Below, piece by piece: positions 1 to 5,339 of a DNA stretch of 5,912 nt (positions are counted from its first letter, which is position 1; each line of letters opens with the position of its first letter). The translations under genes and the position numbers were made by a program. The notes under the pieces are model-generated. The model had not been told where the DNA came from. It made no database searches and saw only the letters and a list, made by a program, of their open reading frames with translations. This stretch comes from Bacteroidales bacterium (lineage in GTDB: Bacteria; Bacteroidota; Bacteroidia; Bacteroidales; NBLH01). Location of the stretch: the NCBI GenBank assembly GCA_027083715.1, contig JALWNR010000199.1, positions 1 to 5,912 of the forward strand, read 5' to 3'.

Positions 1-12
1 AAAATTAATTTT

Positions 13-1275
13 TCAGCTTTTAATTAATTTAACCAGTTCAATTCGCGGGCTTTCCACCTTTAAAATATGAAATTTAAAAGGGGCTATCTCAATTAAATCA
101 TTTTCATTGGGTATTTCTTCGTGAAAGTGTAAAATAAAACCTGCTATGGTTTCATAATCTTCCGATTCGGGGATTTCAAGATTGTACTTTTCGTTTAGGT
201 AATCAATTTCAAGTCTGCCGGCAAAAATATATTCATTATCATTAATTTTTGTTTCTTGTAACTCACCGGAATCATGTTCATCTTCAATTTCTCCAAAAAT
301 TTCTTCAATTATATCTTCTGTGGTAACAATTCCTGCCGTGCCGCCAAATTCATCAACAATTAACGCTATATTTTTTTGTTGTTTCATAAATTTATTTAAT
401 AATTTTTGTGCCGGCATGGTTTCAGGAACTATAATCAATGATTTTAGCATGGAGCGTATATCTTTCGGGTTATGAAATAAGTCTGATGATTGTACATAAC
501 CAATTATGTTATCAATGGATTCTTCGTAAATTAAGATTTTGGAGAGGCCTGTTTCAATAAATTTTTGTTTTAGTTTGCTGATAGGGCTATTGATTTCTAA
601 AGCAACTAGTTCTGTACGTGGCACCACACACTCACGTAATTTAATCTTTGAGAAATCCAAAGCATTTTGAAAAAGTTTTATATCGTGCTCAATTTCTTCT
701 TTTAATTCTGTTTCAGGTTGGCTGGCATCAATCATATGGTCTAAATCAATTTTGCCAAATACATTTTTTTCGGGCTCTTCTTTAATATCTACTCCCAAAA
801 TAGTTTTTAGTAAAAATGATGAAATCCACATAGTAAATTTTGAAATAGGGAAAAGAAGATAATAAACTATTAAAACCGGAAAAGAAAAAAGATTAAGGAT
901 TTTATTCGGATTGATACGGAACAATGTTTTAGGTAGAAATTCGGCGGTTACCAAAATAATTAATGTGGAAATCATGGTTTGAGCCAGTAGTACCATCATT
1001 TCAGAATGTCCAAAAAGTTCAATTAAGGGCATTTCTAAAAGTTCAGCCATTAAAATACCGTAAATAACCAAGGCAATATTATTTCCTACAAGCATGGTAG
1101 CAATGTATTGTCCTCGGTTGTGCATAAAAATATCAACAATACGTGATGCAAAACTACCTTGCTTTTTATCGAGTTCAATGCGTAATTTATTAGCAGAAAT
1201 AAAAGCTATTTCCATTCCTGAAAAAAAGGCGGAAAAAGCGATACTTATTAATATTAACAGCCAGATGTCTTCCAA
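13..1275 (-). CDS. CNNM/DUF21-CBS-CorC_HlyC membrane protein (hemolysin family)
   Basis: This is an inner-membrane protein of the CNNM/CorC family, often named 'hemolysin', whose studied members move or regulate Mg2+ or other divalent cations. Visible domains are a DUF21/CNNM membrane domain (about residues 1-185) with SGMEIAF at 19-25, MLVGNNIALVIYG at 61-73 and TAEFLPKT at 110-117; a CBS pair (about 205-335) with VVPRTEL at 217-223 and the signature DEFGGTAGIVT at 308-318; and a CorC_HlyC domain (about 345-418) with YETIAGF at 374-380. The 420 residues are full length for the family. The start is TTG: an in-frame stop lies five codons upstream, and the first ATG (Met21) would delete the first membrane helix and part of the SGMEIAF motif. 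It begins 2 nt after the stop of the 54-residue gene, so the two are almost surely co-transcribed. GldE, a gliding-motility paralogue, has the same architecture; I prefer the generic name because the neighbours are not gld genes. The ion and direction of transport cannot be read from the sequence. Confidence 0.93.
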   Translation of the reverse strand: MEDIWLLILISIAFSAFFSGMEIAFISANKLRIELDKKQGSFASRIVDIFMHNRGQYIATMLVGNNIALVIYGILMAELLEMPLIELFGHSEMMVLLAQTMISTLIILVTAEFLPKTLFRINPNKILNLFSFPVLIVYYLLFPISKFTMWISSFLLKTILGVDIKEEPEKNVFGKIDLDHMIDASQPETELKEEIEHDIKLFQNALDFSKIKLRECVVPRTELVALEINSPISKLKQKFIETGLSKILIYEESIDNIIGYVQSSDLFHNPKDIRSMLKSLIIVPETMPAQKLLNKFMKQQKNIALIVDEFGGTAGIVTTEDIIEEIFGEIEDEHDSGELQETKINDNEYIFAGRLEIDYLNEKYNLEIPESEDYETIAGFILHFHEEIPNENDLIEIAPFKFHILKVESPRIELVKLIKS

Positions 1276-1277
1276 TT

Positions 1278-1442
1278 TTATAATTTTTTAGGTTTCCCCA
1301 TGTTTTTTCTAATCAGGTACATAATGAAAGCAATAAAGGCAAAGATAAAAAATAAATATGATTCTTGCAGTCCCAATCGCCAGGTCTTATGTATTCCTGC
1401 CAGTAAACTTAATATTGCAACTACCATCCAAATATGTTTCAT
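1278..1442 (-). CDS. Small hypothetical membrane protein, 54 aa
   Basis: An ATG-initiated ORF of 54 codons plus TAA, read directly from the minus strand. The protein begins MKHIWMVVAILSLLAGIHKT, then has a short polar stretch (WRLGLQES), a second hydrophobic stretch (YLFFIFAFIAFIMYLI, about residues 29-44) and a basic tail RKNMGKPKKL. This fits a small inner-membrane protein with two short helices and both ends cytoplasmic, or one helix plus a signal anchor. Its stop lies 2 nt before the TTG start of the CNNM-type gene, the tight spacing of a translationally coupled pair. From memory, Bacteroidota genomes often have a small membrane ORF in this slot between lptC and the 'hemolysin' gene, which raises my confidence; I could not run a search. 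A role as accessory subunit of the CNNM-type protein is only an inference from position. No function is known to me. Confidence 0.75.
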   Translation of the reverse strand: MKHIWMVVAILSLLAGIHKTWRLGLQESYLFFIFAFIAFIMYLIRKNMGKPKKL

Positions 1443-1625
1443 ACGATATAGATTATTAAATCAATGATGTGAAGATTAATTTTTTTCCAGATGATTCTCC
1501 TTATGTTTGCGATATATGGAACATGCAGACACTAATTTGCATATCGTTTCCGTTATCATCATTTTAACCCTTTTGCTACAAGCAAGAGCTTGGTGATTAT
1601 GTATCTTTGCCTCTTAATTTTCAAC
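1443..1625. other. 183-nt intergenic stretch without a supported gene
   Basis: This gap between lptC and the 54-residue gene holds no RNA gene or convincing terminator that I can recognise. I see three minor things. A plus-strand TATCTTTG at 1602-1609 matches the Bacteroidota -7 element TAnnTTTG, but the nearest upstream TTTG (1572-1575) is 26 nt away, too far for a good match; it would drive transcription antisense to lptC. A 5-bp inverted repeat CAAGC/GCTTG (1579-1592) has no T-run. Two tiny ORFs overlap on opposite strands: minus 1476-1562 (28 aa, MMITETICKLV...) and plus 1516-1596 (26 aa, hydrophobic C-terminal half). Neither resembles a family I know. No minus-strand promoter consensus (CAAAnnTA on the plus strand) occurs here, so the downstream pair probably reads through from lptC. 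Confidence 0.6.
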
Positions 1626-2207
1626 TTATTGAGGAATTGTATCCGGTGTATTCTCAAATTCATCTTTTACTGCTATGCGCCCACTAACATCAATAAACTT
1701 ATAAATTGTAAAATTAGTGTTTGATTCAAATCCTGAGTCGGCAACAATTACACTCCCGTTTGATTTGGTAATGCGAACAAGTTTATCAGTGTAAATTTTT
1801 TGTTTTTTTTCATCTCCGTAAAGATGACTTGTTTTAAGAATATCTCCTTTTATGTTTGACATTACCACATTACCAACTGCCTCCCAAGTTTGTTTTTTAT
1901 CATAATAAATAGCGTATTTTGCTGTCATACTTGATTCTAGATTACCATCTTTATCAAAAAAAACAATACTTATTCCTTTAGGAAATTTAGTAAATGGTTC
2001 GACTACATCATTATAAACTTCCATTCTTTTTGCTTTTAGGATACCTTTTATTCTGCCTTTTTCCGTAAATGAACTTTCAATATTATCAATAGTTATGGTG
2101 GGTAGGTCTTCTTTACTGGTTATTCGGTTTATTTTAGGTATATCATCAGAGCAGGAGTTAATAAAAAAAAATACAAAAAGCAATATGTTTGGATGTAATT
2201 TAATCAT
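1626..2207 (-). CDS. lptC: LPS export protein LptC, lipoprotein form
   Basis: LptC carries lipopolysaccharide from the LptB2FG extractor at the inner membrane to the periplasmic LptA-type bridge. The 193-residue length matches the family (E. coli LptC is about 190). Instead of a plain membrane anchor, the N-terminus is a lipoprotein signal: basic start, hydrophobic core LLFVFFF (9-15) and lipobox INSC with the lipidated cysteine at 19. The rest is the expected beta-rich fold: PFTKFPKG at 71-78 followed by SIVFFDKDGN, typical of Bacteroidota LptC; then an AKYAIYY strand, WEAVGNVVM (108-116), LKTSHLYGDEKKQKIYTD (124-141) and a final strand pair near VSGRIAV (174-180). The ATG is the only sensible start because it leads straight into the signal peptide. 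It sits downstream of the TPR terminator, so it likely has its own promoter. Identification rests on the motif pattern and locus context; individual residues of LptC are weakly conserved. Confidence 0.85.
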   Translation of the reverse strand: MIKLHPNILLFVFFFINSCSDDIPKINRITSKEDLPTITIDNIESSFTEKGRIKGILKAKRMEVYNDVVEPFTKFPKGISIVFFDKDGNLESSMTAKYAIYYDKKQTWEAVGNVVMSNIKGDILKTSHLYGDEKKQKIYTDKLVRITKSNGSVIVADSGFESNTNFTIYKFIDVSGRIAVKDEFENTPDTIPQ

Positions 2208-2259
2208 GAGAACATTTTTAAAAACTATAATTTGTTCAATTTAAAGCCTGTTTTCTTAA

Positions 2260-2292
2260 AAAAAATAGAAATTGTTTTTGTATATAAACAAA
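2260..2292 (-). promoter_or_regulatory. Weak candidate promoter for lptC
   Basis: On the minus strand TTTG (2289-2292) is followed after 21 nt by TATTTTTT (2260-2267), close to the Bacteroidota pattern TTTG-N(19-21)-TAnnTTTG but with T in place of the final G. It lies about 55 nt upstream of the lptC ATG and starts inside the T-rich tail of the TPR terminator, so terminator and promoter would share bases. In DNA this AT-rich a match of this quality can arise by chance. Confidence 0.25.
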
Positions 2293-2336
2293 CACGGGAT
2301 AACATATTTTAGAACTAAAACATGGCTATCCCGTGC
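2281..2336 (-). terminator. Long hairpin terminator after the TPR gene
   Basis: Perfect 9-bp arms CACGGGATA (2293-2301) and TATCCCGTG (2327-2335) enclose a second stem of 10 pairs (2303-2312 with 2315-2324), separated by a small asymmetric bulge (2302 against 2325-2326). In the minus-strand transcript the stem is followed by the T-rich run TTTGTTTATAT (2282-2292). The imperfect position 2306/2321 and the outer position 2292/2336 are G-U pairs in the minus-strand RNA but A-C mismatches in the plus-strand RNA, so the structure suits transcription from the TPR gene, whose stop is about 20 nt upstream. The outer stem is its only GC-rich part. It could also protect the mRNA 3' end. Confidence 0.8.
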
Positions 2337-2354
2337 ATATATAGTATTTACAGA

Positions 2355-3959
2355 TTACCTAAATCTTGCAGTAGTTGTTTCATTGATCCAACAACCAACT
2401 GTTACTTTACTTCCTTTGGTGATTCCTAAGAAAAATGCATCTTCCTTATTAGGGAAGTTTTTTGAATACTGACCAATTAATTTATTGGCTTGTTCTGCTA
2501 TTGATGGATCCACGCTTTTTGCTTGAATTAGTTTATCTACCGCAACCCAATACGAAATACGTGCTAACTCACCTTCGGGTTTAGAAAGTTTAGTACAACC
2601 GCTACTTGCATATAAAGTGGCAATCAGCATGTAAGGAGCACCATAATTTTTGCGTAAACTTATGGCTTTTTGGGCATATGTTCTTGCTTGAACTTTATTT
2701 CCCATTTGATCGGTTGTTTGTGCTAATTTAAAGTAGTATTTCGCTTTTAAGCTGTCATTAGTTTCTAATTCAATGGCTTTTTTCAAAAACTCTGATGCTT
2801 TTTTATACTCTTTTTTCTTTAAAGACATATTGGCAATACTGTAACTTGAAAAAGCAGAGGGCTTTAATTCATTTAATTTTACAGCCACATCAAAAAATAA
2901 TTGAGAATCTGTACAATCTTTTTCATCAAGTATGCCGGCAATTTTTTCTAATAATTCAAGATTCTCAGGCTCTGCTTTGAATTTTTTATCGTATGCACCA
3001 ATAATCTTATCACATGTAGCTGCTTCACTGTTAGAGAAAATTAAATCAACCCCGTCAATAGCTTTTTTTGTTTTTTCTTTATTGCTTACCGCAGCCAAGC
3101 GTTTTGTTAATAAATCACTAACTATGGAATAATTATCAACCACAACATCTGCATCGATTTTACCTGCTTTATACATCTCTTCGGTAAGACGCATATATTC
3201 GTAAAGAACTACATCCTCAGACTTAATTCCTTGAAGATCAATAGATTCTTTTAAGTATCCGTAAGCTTTTTCAAGTGCTGTTTTATCAAATTTGTATAAA
3301 TCACGACCTTTTTTTCCTAAAATATATCCTTTAGGATATTTGGCATCGTTTCCAAAGTATTTTATTCTTTGATCATAAGCCATCATTAATGTATCTACCC
3401 ATGCAGGTTTTTCTTCTTTTGATGCTTTATTGTATTTATATCCTATAACTTTATTTGCATTTGAATAAATACTTTTGGTAGATAGTGGATAATAGTGGAA
3501 CAAATAATTCCAATTTTTATAAGCATCTTCATAATTTTTCATTTTTAAGGCTTGCTTAAAAAGTGTAATTCTTTTTTTACATTCCAAATCATCGGCACCG
3601 TATTTTGTCAATGTTCCCATATAAGCAATGATTTTCCAGCGCTTATCATGAATCATTTTTTTAAGTGCATCAATATCCGTTTTTTTTAGTTCTTTGTTAG
3701 TAAAAACTTTGTAGTTTTCGTCAGTTAAAGCACCTGCTTCGTAGGCAATAATATCATCATCCGCATCGGACAAACGCTTTAATTGTTCTCTGAAATCTAC
3801 CACTTCTTGTGGTGTAAGACTCGTTCTACCTTCTGAACATTTAAGTTCAGTTCCTAATTTTGGAAAGCCTTTTTTGAATAGTTCTTCTGCTGATTGGGCA
3901 AAACCTTTCCCTCCAAGAAAAACCACAAATACAAACATCAACACTAAATTCTTTTTCAT
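2355..3959 (-). CDS. Secreted tetratricopeptide-repeat protein, function unknown
   Basis: A 534-residue exported protein. The N-terminus is a Sec signal peptide (MKKNLVLMFVFVVFLGGKGFAQ) with likely cleavage after Ala21; there is no lipobox, so the protein should be free in the periplasm or attached to a membrane partner. The mature part is almost all helical and lysine-rich. Helical hairpins of TPR type are clear at about 383-437 (EYKKASEFLKKAIELE, then AKYYFKLAQTTDQMG and ARTYAQKAISL); looser repeats run from about 130 to 300. The last 30 residues (DAFFLGITKGSKVTVGCWINETTTARFR) form a distinct non-TPR tail with GCWINETT at 522-529, which I associate with a Bacteroidota-specific family next to coaX and an outer-membrane protein. 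Six cysteines (41, 127, 316, 349, 455, 523) are present in the mature chain, so disulphides are possible. Its promoter (3993-4021) and terminator (2281-2336) suggest a single-gene unit. TPR proteins are scaffolds; partner and role are unknown to me. Confidence 0.9.
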   Translation of the reverse strand: MKKNLVLMFVFVVFLGGKGFAQSAEELFKKGFPKLGTELKCSEGRTSLTPQEVVDFREQLKRLSDADDDIIAYEAGALTDENYKVFTNKELKKTDIDALKKMIHDKRWKIIAYMGTLTKYGADDLECKKRITLFKQALKMKNYEDAYKNWNYLFHYYPLSTKSIYSNANKVIGYKYNKASKEEKPAWVDTLMMAYDQRIKYFGNDAKYPKGYILGKKGRDLYKFDKTALEKAYGYLKESIDLQGIKSEDVVLYEYMRLTEEMYKAGKIDADVVVDNYSIVSDLLTKRLAAVSNKEKTKKAIDGVDLIFSNSEAATCDKIIGAYDKKFKAEPENLELLEKIAGILDEKDCTDSQLFFDVAVKLNELKPSAFSSYSIANMSLKKKEYKKASEFLKKAIELETNDSLKAKYYFKLAQTTDQMGNKVQARTYAQKAISLRKNYGAPYMLIATLYASSGCTKLSKPEGELARISYWVAVDKLIQAKSVDPSIAEQANKLIGQYSKNFPNKEDAFFLGITKGSKVTVGCWINETTTARFR

Positions 3960-3988
3960 AGGTATTCTATTTTAATTTACTTTTAAAT

Positions 3989-4022
3989 CTTGCAAAAATA
4001 GTAGATACACTTATTTTGCAAG
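3989..4022. repeat. Perfect 9-bp inverted repeat over the TPR promoter
   Basis: CTTGCAAAA (3989-3997) and TTTTGCAAG (4014-4022) are perfect inverted copies with a 16-nt spacer. In minus-strand reading the distal arm contains the -33 TTG and the proximal arm contains the -7 TTTG of the promoter entered below. It could be an operator for a dimeric regulator, or a weak AT-rich terminator hairpin for the upstream outer-membrane protein gene, although no T-run follows on the minus strand. Confidence 0.6.
3993..4021 (-). promoter_or_regulatory. Bacteroidota-type promoter for the TPR gene
   Basis: Minus-strand TTG (4019-4021), 18 nt, then TATTTTTG (3993-4000) matches the Bacteroidota housekeeping consensus TTG-N(17-23)-TAnnTTTG exactly. 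Transcription would start near 3986, leaving an A-rich leader of about 27 nt before the ATG at 3959, with no Shine-Dalgarno sequence, as is usual in this phylum. It lies in the 108-nt gap after the outer-membrane protein gene. Confidence 0.6.
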
Positions 4023-4067
4023 TTTATCATTAACAATTTATTTAACGCAATATTATAAATTTATGTT

Positions 4068-5339
4068 TTATTGCCAAACCCTTTTCTTAAACCAGATATC
4101 TTGTAAACTTAGGTTTAGCTGAAACATAAAATAGTTTTCAGCAACAATATTTATGCCCGGAATATATTTTTTTTGATAACTCAATGCAAAATTTATTAAA
4201 GTTGGTGAACGTTTTATTGGTAAACCTGCCCCTAATGAAATTTCATAACTTTTTAGTTGGGTATCTTGATAAACTAAATAAGAATTTGATAGATTCGCTC
4301 CGATACGGTATCTAATTAAATTCCGGTATTTATTAGAGGCTATATCCGGAATGTATTCTGCTCCAAATGCCAGTTTATCATAATCGGCAAAGGTGTAATT
4401 TTTATCGAAAAATTTAGATTTAGACCAGTAAGATACAGAATAATCCATCCCCAGTTCTAATTTATTGTTGATTCGTAATGATGTTCCAACAGAAAATGAT
4501 TGTGGAATTTCCAGCACACCAATGTTTTGAGTAATATCCAATATTGTGTCGCGTAAATTACCTCTGGGTTTTGTTATTGTATTTAGAATTAAAGTATGAT
4601 TATCTGCATTTAAGTCGGTATTAAATCCATAGGTTGCTCCAATATTTAAAAACAGTTTTTCATGAATTTTTCGGTGATAATGGAGTCCTGCTTTATAGCT
4701 AAAAGAACTAATATTTGCTTGGTCTTTCCGTTCTATGGTGGAAGCCGAGTTTGTATTGTAGCTTATACTGGTGCTACGGTAAATTAATGGACCAAATAAG
4801 TATGAAAACTTAATACCTAATGATAAAGATTTGAATATGCTGAACGAATTATCAAAGTAAAGGTTGGTTATACCTCCTTCTCCACTGTAAATAGTTGCTA
4901 AATTTTGTTCATCTGTTCCGGTTTCAATGGTTTGTTGAATATCATAACCAATGCTTGACATGGGTATCAAGCCCAGACCTGAACGCCACCATTTTGTAAG
5001 AGGAAAACCTATTGAAATATAGCTTACATTTCCATTAAAATCTTTATATTTTTTATCAGGAGTTTCTAAAATCTGGTAACTGGCGGTCATTCCTACCTCA
5101 AAAATAAATGAGTTTTGTACCAATGCGCTATATGATGCCGGGTTAGATGGGTTTAAGTGGTAGGGTGAGTATAAAGGAGCGCTTAAGCCTCCCATTGCCC
5201 TGTTGCGGGCAAAACCTTCATATCGTAAATTTCCGATTCCGTACATTGAAAATGGCGATGTGCTGCCTTGTCCGTAGATAAATACAGTAATAAATAGACT
5301 GAATGTTACCAATAATAATTTTCTATATCTGTTTTGCAT
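4068..5339 (-). CDS. Outer-membrane beta-barrel protein, FadL/OmpP1-like
   Basis: A 423-residue exported protein with a signal peptide (MQNRYRKLLLVTFSLFITVFIYG, cleavage near residue 23). The mature N-terminus carries the pattern STSPFSMYGIG (26-36), then RAMGGLS (47-53) and LNPSNPASYS (62-71), the hallmark of a Bacteroidota family usually annotated as hypothetical or as distant FadL/OmpP1/TodX outer-membrane protein. The 'MGG...NPA' pattern resembles the N-terminal hatch of FadL, which moves hydrophobic molecules across the outer membrane. The rest alternates short amphipathic strands (FIFEVGMTASYQI, LSLGIKFSYLFG, FLNIGATYGF, LELGMDYSVSY, YRIGANLS, INFALSYQKK, MFQLNLSL) with polar loops, as in a barrel of roughly 12-14 strands. 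There is no cysteine. Its ATG lies inside the 3' end of coaX (17-nt overlap), so the two are probably co-transcribed and translationally coupled. The substrate is unknown; placement in the FadL group is by pattern, not by search. Confidence 0.85.
   Translation of the reverse strand: MQNRYRKLLLVTFSLFITVFIYGQGSTSPFSMYGIGNLRYEGFARNRAMGGLSAPLYSPYHLNPSNPASYSALVQNSFIFEVGMTASYQILETPDKKYKDFNGNVSYISIGFPLTKWWRSGLGLIPMSSIGYDIQQTIETGTDEQNLATIYSGEGGITNLYFDNSFSIFKSLSLGIKFSYLFGPLIYRSTSISYNTNSASTIERKDQANISSFSYKAGLHYHRKIHEKLFLNIGATYGFNTDLNADNHTLILNTITKPRGNLRDTILDITQNIGVLEIPQSFSVGTSLRINNKLELGMDYSVSYWSKSKFFDKNYTFADYDKLAFGAEYIPDIASNKYRNLIRYRIGANLSNSYLVYQDTQLKSYEISLGAGLPIKRSPTLINFALSYQKKYIPGINIVAENYFMFQLNLSLQDIWFKKRVWQ

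Noticed and set aside
1213..1275. ATG at Met21 as the real start of the CNNM-type gene
   Set aside because: It would remove the first membrane helix and cut through the SGMEIAF motif; the TTG 2 nt after the upstream stop gives the normal family N-terminus.
13..1275. Naming the CNNM-type gene gldE
   Set aside because: GldE is a paralogue with the same domains, but no gliding genes (such as gldD) are next to it here; the lptC neighbourhood suits the general 'hemolysin' family member.
1094..1291. Plus-strand ORF opposite the start of the CNNM-type gene (65 aa)
   Set aside because: It is antisense to a well-supported conserved coding region and its translation resembles no protein family; the same applies to the plus-strand ORFs at 2272-2472, 2795-2980, 2932-3132, 5303-5488 and 5594-5800.
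1579..1592. Hairpin CAAGC-N4-GCTTG as a terminator after lptC
   Set aside because: The stem has only 5 bp and no T-run follows on either strand.
4055..4064. AT palindrome ATAAATTTAT just after the omp stop as a terminator
   Set aside because: It is pure A/T, cannot form a stable stem without a loop, and is expected by chance in DNA of this composition.
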